DNA from: Zeus faber
Taxonomy: Eukaryota > Chordata > Actinopteri > Zeiformes > Zeidae
Length of the DNA: 64,000 nucleotides
Reading direction: 5' to 3'
NCBI GenBank assembly: GCA_960531495.1
Contig: OY482854.1
Location: 13,162,621-13,226,620, forward strand
Position 1 is the first letter of the stretch; each line of letters begins with the position of its first letter. Made by a program: the position numbers and the translations under genes. The notes under the pieces are model-generated. The model saw only the letters and a program-made list of their open reading frames with translations. It was not told the DNA's origin and ran no database searches. This document shows, piece after piece, positions 48,202 through 58,015 of the stretch.

Positions 48202-48230
48202 CACACACACACGCACACACACACACACAG
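48141..48230. repeat. (CA)n microsatellite, end of cassette copy 2
   Basis: CA with CAGA and GCACA interruptions. Confidence 0.96.
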
Positions 48231-48466
48231 GAAAGGCATCAGCTCTTTTCGTTGCTGTTTCCCCTCCGGCCTCATAGCTCAGACCTGGTGGGAGCTCAGA
48301 CCATTGCTGCATCAACAGGAAACTCCCCAAAAAACAACCTTGTTTCTCTTAAAACGGAGGAGTGTTTGGTACACGGCACGAAGCAGCTGAATGAGCCTGT
48401 GTTGTCATCTAGTTGCTACGGCCGCAACGAGCCGTAAAGTGCCTCAAAAGGGTTGCATGTACCATT

Positions 48467-48600
48467 TTAGGGCTGGGTGTTGGCCAAAATCTCATAATAA
48501 TTGGTGGTGAAAATAATATTTCATTAATATTAACGAAATAAATAAATACAAAAAAAAAAAAAAAAAAAAACATAAATATAATCTAACGAATAAAATATAT
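48467..48600. mobile_element. 'agggctgggtgttggccaaaa' fish repeat with poly-A
   Basis: TTAGGGCTGGGTGTTGGCCA followed by AATCTCATAATAATTGG parallels the end at 29051. A poly-A run lies at 48551-48570, then AT-rich DNA. Confidence 0.45.
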
Positions 48601-48739
48601 TCAATGATAACAATAAATAATAAATATTAAATAATGAATGATAATATCATAATAAAAATAATAATAACCATATCAATAAATACAGTAATATTATGGGGGG
48701 GTTGAGTTGCCATGTGTGAAGCAGCACAGGGACACACAG

Positions 48740-48990
48740 GGCTTTTTTGTTTCGTTCCATTAGGAAACGGAGGAAGTTAAATACATCAATAAATAAATAC
48801 ATAAATACAATAAAAACACTGTTTTTAATTTGCTTTGTTTGGAGAAACAAAAATGGGGACCGCAGTGGAGCGGAGATCGCTCCCCCTCCATTACACATTT
48901 CCCGGTGCTGACTGCACTCCCCTAGCCAATGGTTGAGGTCCCCCCACTGCTGTTGGGGGCCTTCTGGTGGCCACGGGGACCCTAAGCAGG
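48740..48990. mobile_element. Interspersed fish repeat, copy 2
   Basis: TTAGGAAACGGAGGAAGTTA, CAATAAAAACACTG and TTAATTTGCTTTG match copy 1 at 43485-43765. The later part (TGTTGGGGGCCTTCTGGTGG, then CCTAAGCAGGCGCTTG) is a common end in teleost repeats. Confidence 0.6.
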
Positions 48991-50089
48991 CGCTTGTTTC
49001 ACTTGCACTGTTCCGTCAATCACGTGTTATTTTATGTTATCACCTTATTTAAGGGACATTAAAATACACCTTAAATTTTAGATGTTGATATATGATGTTT
49101 CTACTTCTACACTAAACAAAAACAGTTTTATTATAAAAAAATCAACCAATCATATTCTAACATCAGTCTTCAAATACAATTAAGGTGAGAAATCTTCAAA
49201 ATAAAATCAAATATTCTGTAATATGGAGTTTTTCCAAAGCCAATATACGAACTAACTTGATTTCACTTAAAATTCATTTTCTCTCTTATGATTTTCACAT
49301 TCACTTGCAGCAAAACGGGCAAAACTGTATCTTTGTATCTGTATCCGTATCTGTATCTAAGTGCGGAACCATGACGAGATGTTACATTAAACACTGACAC
49401 CGTCCGATCTGAATCAAAAACATATTTATAACGTATAACGTATAATGTTCGGTTTTTGGGATGCCGCAGCAGGCTCCATCATCCTGTAAATCTCCTTTGT
49501 CACCGCACCAAAGAAGACTTTGAGCAGCTTCCCTCAATAACAGATCAATAAAATAGACCGAGGGGAGAAAGATAATAAAGTATTTGCTGGTGTCGGCGTC
49601 GCTCCGTCAGCTTCTCATTAGTGTCGCCAGCTCAGACAGGATTTTTACTTTTTATCTGGAAAGATCCAGATCTGACTTCCTGTTCAGCACAAGCACAGAT
49701 CAGCCTCCTACACTGAAAACCAATCGATCAGTAAATAACTTTTTACGTCTACAAACCTTGAACACGACATCATAAGACATTCAGCAACTTTTATTTTATT
49801 TCAAAATCAGTAATATTATGTTTTCTATGGTTTTATCCATAGTGACTCAGTCCTCGCCAGAACTGAGTGGGAGTGGCCTAAGTGGTCACTGCCCCTAATT
49901 AATATTTGTGATTCCTCGTAAAGTGGTGCTGTTATGTGATTGGCTTGTATGTAAATGAGTGTATCCGGTGACATCATGACAATCAGATCATGAAATTGAA
50001 ATTAACTAGGGGGCGCTCTTTAAAAAAAAGCTAAATAGATATACAAATTTCTCGTTACTAATTTCTGTTATTTGTAAATGTTTGGATTT
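48991..50089. other. Unique AT-rich stretch, no gene seen
   Basis: Includes a TGTATC repeat run at 49318-49360. No gene. Confidence 0.45.
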
Positions 50090-50268
50090 ATTGTTATTGT
50101 TATATTTCCAATTTTCCTGTAATTTCTTGGGGTTATTTCATAATGCCATTTTCTTTTTTCATATTTCTATTACTTTAATGTAAATGTTTTCCTATTTTGA
50201 TATGAGCTGTTGTGACAATGCCATTTCCCTCAAGGGATGAATGAAGGATCTATCTATCTATCTATCAA
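50090..50268 (+). mobile_element. 3' end of a fish LINE
   Basis: TTGTGACAATGCCATTTCCC then TCAAGGGATGAATGAAGG followed by (ATCT)n is the common teleost LINE tail, where the final tetranucleotide repeat is part of the element. Confidence 0.65.
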
Positions 50269-52456
50269 ACCATCCAAGTTATTTTTTCAAAGTGAAGAAA
50301 CAGAACAAAATGCATGATGAGTAAAGTTAAAAGTGACGGTGGAAAATATCAAAATTTCGGGTTGACGTCAAGAGCGAGGACCGCGGCACTGACCGACTGC
50401 TAATTTACAAAGAATACATTTTGAAAATCACATAAATGGTGATTTTGCAGCAGTTCAGTGCAAGCCTACACCAGCAGAACGAAACATCCCGTTGGGGTAT
50501 TTTACAGACCGCTTCTAAAAAGAGAGAGGAGGATCACGACGAAGATCGGTAATGCATATATTATATTCAGTGTTGGGGGTAAGGTGCGAGAAAGTAAAGT
50601 GTCAGAGTACTCAGATGAATTAAAAATATATTAAAAAAATCCCCAACGCTTTCTCACCAGGGATCGTTAGGAAAAAACTGGTGCTGGTCCACGTGTCCTG
50701 GAAGATTTCAATGTCCGAAATTGGAGACATTCCGGTCAGATATTATCTGTGTTTATTGAGCTTAAAAAGAATTGATAGGAAGGCTACATAAAGAAGACAT
50801 CACCAATGTTTGTGGTATATTGTGGTGTATTTCGGCATTAAAGCAGAGTGAATAAAGTGAATAAAGGTCATAATTAGAGTGATGGGGAGATAGATCAATT
50901 AAACTGCTGCTGAACTCCAAAATCCATCAGTGTGACCTTGTCATCTGGTTGCATTTTATATCCATCTCTATCTATATTCCCTATTTTTTATGTATATATT
51001 TGTATTTATCATGATTGGGGTTTCAGCCGGCTGAGTGCACCGCAGCAATCCATTTTGGAGCAGCCGTGTCAGCGACAGAGTGTCAAAATTAAGTTCCTCC
51101 CATTCAGCCTCTGACACATTTTTCTGAGTTTTCGCGAACAACGGCGAACGGAGCAATTCAAATCTCCAGCGATGCGACTTTGACATGAATGCGATTCTAA
51201 TTAATTTTGGATTTTTTTGTTTTCCGGGGTGCAGATGACAGGAACAAGTGCAAAAATAAATAAATAAAAAGGCTTGAAAACTGGGTTACAAAAAAAAAAC
51301 TGAAAAGAAAAGAAAAGAAAGAGGAGAATAGTGGAAAAAAGAAAGACGGAGAGAGAGCGAGAGAGAGAGAGAGATTTGGTTTAATAATGAACACATCACC
51401 ATTAGAATAAAAAGTGAAAAAACAGAATAATTCCAGCGTGTTACTGTGTGACTACTCTTTGCGAGGGAATCTGGAGTCAGCGGGAGTCGCCTGCTCCCAA
51501 AAGTGTCAAGTGTTCCGCCCGAGCAGCGGCCGGGTTTCGGTTTTTGTTTTGGGGGCCCGAGCAGCCCGGTGCCGGCTGTCACAGCCCGTCAGATCAGAGC
51601 CGCCATTAATCCTAATAAAGCAAAAAAGTCGATAACAGAAGCGGTAGAGAGCGAGAAAACACTGGAACGCCGGATTGTTATGGAGGCGTGGGACTGTATT
51701 CATGTTTTTTTGTTTTATTTAACTTGTACTGTATACCAGCGCAGATCCTCAAACTTTGTCCATTTATATATTTTTTTCATATCGAGGACCCTCAATTTGA
51801 TAAGCATTCATTTTTCATTTATTTTTGTCTCGATTTCTATTGTTCCATTGGATCAGAATCTGTTTATTCGGCCGTGGTGGGGAACTGGTGCATTGCTGTA
51901 CAGACAATTAAGCATAAAAGTCTGATTAATTTTTTTATTTTTTTGCCAAGTAAGAAACAAAAATAGCCAAATATGCAATAAACAGACCCCCCCCCCCCCC
52001 CGCAAAAAAAAGACAAATATAGGTTCAAAGGAAACAGATGGGGCTAAGTGGCAGTGCAGTCGCTAATATACAGTCGAGCTCGAAAGTGAGTTTCCAGAGG
52101 TTAAAATCAGTGATTATGATTGATTGTGATTATAAGTCGCAATGTCAGGACCATCCAAGGGAGTGAATGAAATGGAAATTCAAATCCGGAAACGGAACAG
52201 TTCTAAAACTGGGTAGTCACTGTTAAGATCTATTGTCGTGGGTATGAGATATAAATATAGATGGATATACTCTATAGGAAGAGTAGATATGTATATATAA
52301 ACATGGATGTATACGACAGGCACAGATAACAATGTAGGTATACATTATTACTATGTTATTAATAATTCACTAGTGTCTTCAATGTTATTACGGTGTATTA
52401 CGACTTAGTCCAAGACCTGTCCATACTATAGTTGGACAGAAAACGGTGAAGCTAGG
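50269..52456. other. Unique, AT-rich stretch, no gene seen
   Basis: Holds A-rich and short GA runs at 51290-51375 and a poly-C run at 51987-52003. No coding evidence. Confidence 0.4.
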
Positions 52457-52547
52457 ATCAAAAGAGTCTTTGAGGACCCCCTGGAGCCTCTCCGAGGACC
52501 ACCTGGGGGGTCCCCGGACCCTACGTTGAGAACCGTAGAACTGAACT
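52457..52547 (-). mobile_element. hAT-like MITE fragment
   Basis: On the minus strand, GTTCTACGGTTCTCAACGTA then GGGTCCGGGGACCCCCCAGG: the GGTTCTCAACG terminus with the GGGGACCCCC interior typical of teleost hAT-like repeats. Confidence 0.55.
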
Positions 52548-53524
52548 CCTGGTTCTTCTACTCTGGTTCAGGTGTTTAAAAACGGCATCTGCTCAACAAT
52601 CCCAACGGCACAGATCCAATGACCCCCACGAACCGCGGAGGCAGACGTTTTGAAAAAAAAAAGAAAAAAGCCCAGCGAGGTGGTGGTGGTGGTGGAGACA
52701 GAAGCATGGGTGGAAATAAGAAAAAAAAAAATACGAAAAAAAACGAGATCTTAGAAAAACCAAACATAAAGTATTTCTGATCCCGAGCCGTACTTCACAC
52801 AAAAAGGGAACAGGATGGAGAGAATGTAAAAACATCATGAGATGAAATCCAAAAGATAAGATGTGAGATTCCACAAAAACAAGCCCGGACACAAACCCCA
52901 AAGCTTTCATGTTTCCAGCGTTGATTATTAAAAAATGTCGAGGGTCATCTGATACAACCCAAATCAAACAACAACAAAAAAACATTTATTTTCTGATATT
53001 TACTCCCTCCTAAAATGCGTCAAATTGATTCCCATGAAGCATAAAATACCGGCTGCCGTTCCATTGAAATTTCACCACAAACTCCAGGTTTGACATTTTT
53101 GTGGTGTAATACTGACTCGCCACAGGAAAAAAGGTCAATTATGTAAAGTGGGTGTGTCACATCTCATGGGAGCGGCGGGTGTCATCCAAGATTAGCGCGC
53201 TGCCCTATCTCAGCCCCCCTCCCCCCCGGATCGATAGCAGCCTTCTCTGGGGCTTGGGCGGAGCTGGAGCCTCTAATGGACTGAACACTATCGGGTCTGC
53301 ACAGGACTTCAATTCTATAGACTATGTTACGGGGGATTAACCAACAATAATAATTAGTAATTGATAATACAATATATTATTATATGAATATATATACACT
53401 ATAGTATATATAATAGTGTTATATACTAGTGAGTATAAACCAATAATAATAATAATTATTATTATTATTATAATAATACATATTAATGTTATTATGATAT
53501 TAATAATAAATTACTACAAATTAG
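52548..53524. other. Unique stretch, no gene seen
   Basis: A GGTGGT run at 52680-52695. 53350-53480 is strongly AT-rich with ATT/AAT triplets forming a palindrome. Confidence 0.4.
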
Positions 53525-53578
53525 TGTTTATAAAAACACTTGAATTTCTCCCAGGGATCAATAAAGTGGTATCTTACA
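53525..53578 (+). mobile_element. Short LINE tail
   Basis: TTGAATTTCTCCCAGGGATC then AATAAAGTGGTATCT is the 3' terminal motif of fish LINEs, immediately before the solo LTR. Confidence 0.55.
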
Positions 53579-53599
53579 GTATATTGCTTTGAAGGGGAC

Positions 53600-53733
53600 T
53601 GTGGTGTGTGGATGGAATTGTTTGAGCAGCCACGCCTGACCTGGATCTAGGTGATTGTGTTGCTCATTGGTGACCAGTTGCTCATTGGTTGGGCCAACAA
53701 GCCGCAGGTTAACCCCCCCCCCCCCCCCCCCCC

Positions 53734-53777
<44 letters not shown>

Positions 53778-53999
53778 CACACACACACACAGACACACAC
53801 ACACACACACACACACTCACACACACACACACACAGGATAGGAGCCCTGTGATGGCATGTTCTAATTGCTCCTGGCTAATTCCACCTAGCCTCCTCTCTA
53901 CGATAAAGTGATGTCTACAACCGATCGTCGTCTGTGTCTCTGTGCCAGAGGGCCATGGAAACGCCACTTGGGGGGCGTGTGGTCGGAGAAACTGCCACA
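53600..53999 (+). mobile_element. Solo LTR, copy B, with 5-bp target duplication
   Basis: Starts TGTGGTGTGT and ends ACTGCCACA. It is flanked by GGGAC on both sides (53595-53599 and 54000-54004), the target-site duplication expected of LTR element insertion. It shares with copy A the blocks TTTGAGCAG, GATCTAGGTGATTG (GGTCTAGGTAATTG in A), GGAGCCCT, TTCCACCTAGCC, CGTCTGTGTCTC, AACGCCACTTGGG and GAGAAACTGCCACA. GATAAA at 53903 replaces the AATAAA of copy A. The poly-C and CA run at 53713-53835 lies inside it. Superfamily unknown. Confidence 0.85.
53713..53835. repeat. Poly-C plus (CA)n inside the solo LTR
   Basis: 21 C followed by about 100 bases of CA. The matching place in copy A holds only CCCCATCCCCCACACACTCT. 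Confidence 0.96.
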
Positions 54000-54054
54000 G
54001 GGACCTATTATGCAAAAGTCACTTTTTCGGTGCTTGTGCACATGCATTTGCTAC

Positions 54055-54057
<3 letters not shown>

Positions 54058-54107
<50 letters not shown>

Positions 54108-54120
54108 CACACACACACAC
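54058..54120. repeat. (CA)n microsatellite
   Basis: CA with one GCACA interruption. Confidence 0.97.
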
Positions 54121-56415
54121 TGTGAAACCAGACAACCCAGTCAGTTTTCTTTTCGAGCTGACTATTTCCGAAAACATGTCCTGAACCGAGCCGGTGAGAT
54201 TTTTGATCCCTTCCTACGTCACCGGGCCCACAGTAGAATTAGGATCGCCCCCCCCCCATCTGAGTAACTCTACAAACAAATCTTTTAAAAGAAAGAGGAA
54301 TTAACACCATCTCTCTGTGAGGAAACTGCAGACGATGGAAAATGATGTATTTAAAAAACAAGTCTGCTGTGTTAATAAATAAGTAATAAAACAATAAAAT
54401 CCATAAACAAATAACAAAATAAACCAAGGAAGCTGACAGGAACAAGTTGACATACTGTAGAAGTAGTCTAGTAACATATTTTTGATTGTGGCCAGCGTGA
54501 TGTATCGTTGTTTGTCCTGTGATGGCATGACACCCACCAACATTACTATTTACATTTATATATCCTTCTCATTTATTCAAATTAAGGACGGAAGATGACT
54601 CACTTCACTGGCCATAATTTGTTAAAAAAAAAAGGCCCCAAAGCAGGGATGGGTAAGAACACGGTTCATTGCATGAACTGACAGGGATAGTAGGAATTTG
54701 GAAGGTAATGTGATGTCGGCCAAAATGCAGGCGTGTTCCTCATATTAGTAGGAATTTGAGTGTCGCCCTCCACAGTCCTGCTGGGTCCTCTCAAAGCCTA
54801 TAACTGTTCAGCGTTCAGGGTCCAGAGTTTTGGGCCCAAAGTTTTGGGTTCAGAGTTTTTGGTCCACAGGTTGGACATTGAGACTGGGGCCACAAAGCTT
54901 CAGCCTTAGCAGCAGCCTGTAGCACACATGGTTGTGGAGAATCCAGTGGTTCCCACTCAGAGACCCAGGTTATATGAGACTGGGAACCATTTTGATGACG
55001 GACGACCGGAGGAGAAATGTTCAACGCGGTCATCAGTCACGTGCACAGTCGACCGCTTTGAGACATCTACCAATGAGCCGCCATTGCATTGGATCATCTT
55101 TTCATAACACATGGGCTAACGACAAGCAAAGCACAAAACCGTCCCTGAATCACAGAAAATGCCTGACTACCCCCGCCTGGCAGGTACTCAAGAGAGGTTA
55201 AAAGAAAACCGGGGAAGGAGAAATAGACGTGAATAGATTTGAAAAACCAACAACAACAACGACCAAAAAGAAAACAATAGAAAAACAAAAAAAACCACAC
55301 GGCTAAATATGGATCCCGCAGAGAAAGAGGGAGCTCGAGGTAGATCTGAATCAGAATGTGTAAACATGCTGGAGCCTAATCTCATTATCCTCGCTCCTCC
55401 TGGGTCTGCGATCAGACGCTTGATTAAAGCGCTGCGGAGACGGGGGACGGGGGAGGAAGACGGAGGGAGGGGGGAGAAGGGGAGAGGGAGGTGTATTGAG
55501 GCCGGGAAGTGGATACAAGAGGCTGGATGGCAGACATGTTTGGTAGGACACAATGGTACTGATTGGAACAAATAGAGGAGAGATATTTAGCGCCGGAGGC
55601 ACCTTGTCAGGGAGCCATCCAAACAGCCCGTGGCATTGTCATTAGAAGACATAATAATATGACATTACGTTTAATGACGAATATTCTCGGCAAACAATGT
55701 CAGTCCAACAACCGGGATGACACATATATTCAATTGCAAGGGGACCCAGCCACTTTGCAGTGGAAAGGACAGACAATCAAGTATCCTTCGGGTAAAGTCG
55801 ATGACACATCCACCGCAAAGCAGCAAACTAATTTAAAAGACTGGACACTAGATGCCAAAGTCTGCCTTGTGGCAGCCTCTGCAAATTACTAGTGAGAACT
55901 ACAACAGGCTGTTTATTTGTGGAACACGTGCTAGACACAACATACCTTGACTTTCAACAAGCAGAGACACGGTTGAGAAATCATTCTCATTCTGTCGGTG
56001 CGCCACCCTTCTACTAATAAAGGAGAGGTCCCCGGGTGGAATGCCCCTTTAAACCGCAGATTGCAGGTCATCCGTTCTCGCTCGAGCGTACCGCCGCTTA
56101 TTCCCCGAGAACAGAAGAAGAGAGTGTGAAAACTGTAAAACTGAGCGACTACAGCGGAAATGCCGGGGCTTTTCAGACAACCGGGACCAGCGTTGAGCGA
56201 TTGGAAACCTCGCCCATCTATTCCCTTAATCTATAATTCATACTCAGCTCTGATTGCACGTCCCGGCCGTTTCCCTTATGTTGCATAATTCTCGGTTGGA
56301 GCAGCTCACCACCTCACGGGGGTTTTCTTGAAAGGGAGTCCAACAGCTCTGGTTTCCAGGTAGTTCCTCGTGACGCGCATATCAAGTTTGCGTGTGCACG
56401 TGCTCATGCTTGTGG
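54121..56415. other. Unique stretch, no gene seen
   Basis: Contains short tandem words GTTTTGGG(C/T)CCAGAG at 54825-54862 and a GGGGAGAAGGGGAG run at 55465-55490. No recognisable exon. Confidence 0.4.
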
Positions 56416-56418
56416 GTG

Positions 56419-56481
<63 letters not shown>
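56416..56481. repeat. (GT)n microsatellite
   Basis: GT run. Confidence 0.97.
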
Positions 56482-56484
<3 letters not shown>

Positions 56485-56542
56485 GTTTTTACTGATACCA
56501 AAAGAGCAAAAGAAGAGTGGAAAAAAAAGAGCAAAAAAAGTT

Positions 56543-56577
56543 GTTCGCTGCCCCATGGGAAACATGGGGCAGTGAAC
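56543..56577. repeat. 15-bp hairpin
   Basis: GTTCGCTGCCCCATG (56543-56557) and CATGGGGCAGTGAAC (56563-56577) pair with a single G-T, loop GGAAA. Confidence 0.8.
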
Positions 56578-57582
56578 AGCGAACAGTGAACACCTTTGAC
56601 CACTAGACTTCATTCCTGACCGGTGTCCTGGGACAAAATTGTTACTGAATCTGCAAATTGAGAGAAGAATGTTTGGACTATCCAGGGTATGAAACTCTGG
56701 GAAACTCGGGACGAAACCGGACTGGCTGTGGGGGATCACACACGTCACCCCCATAATAGATGAACAAACAGCACATTCAATTGACTTGCTGCTGTGTGGC
56801 TGATTGAAGGTCATATTTTGGGTTGAAGCGGGATGAATGAATAAGAGAGTAGTTATACCACCTGGAGGCTCTGGAGACCTCTGCCAAGGTATTTGAGACA
56901 TCTGTAATGTATATAGATAAACTCCATACTTTATTATCTCAATATAATACGATAGCCCAATCTATTCAGCTGTTGTTTTTTATCACTCTAGAACACTGAG
57001 AAAGACGGATAGTGCCGTACAAGCCGGGTCTACCACAACCTTCAGAGAACATCCTTTGTCTTTGGACGTATCTGCTTGTATTTATTTATTAAACCACAGT
57101 GGGAAATAGGGAGTAAGATAAAAAACTTGTCCTAAAGGAACTTCTTCCTCTTTACACAAAATCTCACCCATGCAGCCCTTAACAACACCCTCAAAGCCAG
57201 AGGTGACAAAGCTGCTTTATTGTGTGGGCGAAAAACCGGCGCCAAGAGAAAGTCGAGGATAAAGAGTTGAGTTCAGCTCCTTGGAATGTAAGTCACCCTA
57301 CACAACAACATCTACTCCACAGAGATCAGCCTACCACGGATCAAGGTGGACTGGTCAATTCAGTCAAACCCTCCCAGAGATCCAGACATGCTTTGCAGCC
57401 CTTGAGTCAGCCCTAAGAGGATGACCGGTCAAAACAAGGTGGGCTGGGTCAAACCAATATGGAGTCTTATATCATAATGTCGGATCGGCCCCTTCGTCAA
57501 ATAAAGACATCAGAGACCTCTAAATGAACGGCCTTGGCCTCTGGCCTCGGTCTTTCAAGCCTCATCCTTCACATCTCATTTC
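56578..57582. other. Unique stretch, no gene seen
   Basis: Nothing recognised. Confidence 0.45.
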
Positions 57583-57912
57583 GGCACGGTGGCACAGCGC
57601 ATTGCACCGCTGCCGTACAGGAAGAAGGTTCTGGGTTTGATTCACCGCGCTCCTGCGGGTTATCTCCCGATTAGGGGCTTTTCTGTGTGGAGTTTGGGCG
57701 TTCTGCCTGGGCCCACGCGGGGTTTCCTCCGTATATCATCATTGGCAAAAAAAAAAAAAAAAAAAGAAATGTGCACAAGGACATGGTCTGACCAGCGATG
57801 GACACTGAAGTTGGTCCCCGGGCGCTCTAAGCTTCCCACCGCTCCTGACCTGCCCTCCCGGAGGAAGGACAAGCCTCAATGGGAAAATGCGGAAAACAGA
57901 TTTCACGGCCTC

Positions 57913-57943
<31 letters not shown>

Positions 57944-58015
57944 CGTGTGTTGGCCGCTATAGCTGCACGTAGTGCATGTGTGGTGGTGTGTGCGACAAAT
58001 AAAGACAAGAAAAGC
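57583..58015 (+). mobile_element. tRNA-headed fish repeat, long copy with LINE-like tail
   Basis: Order: CGGCACGGTGGCACAGCGCA (A-box-like), GAAGGTTCTGGGTTTGATTC (B-box-like), TTTCTGTGTGGAGTTTGG, GGGTTTCCTCCG, a poly-A run (57750-57766), CACTGAAGTTGGTCCCCGGG, CCCACCGCTCC, AAAATGCGGAAAACAGATTT, a (GT)n run, and GTGTGCGACAAATAAAGAC. The tail with AATAAA resembles fish LINE ends, which would fit a SINE mobilised by such a LINE. It is opposite in orientation to 45060-45430. Confidence 0.7.

Noticed and set aside
57583-57660. A tRNA gene
   Set aside because: A-box-like and B-box-like words are present, but there is no foldable cloverleaf with an acceptor stem, and the sequence continues as a dispersed repeat.
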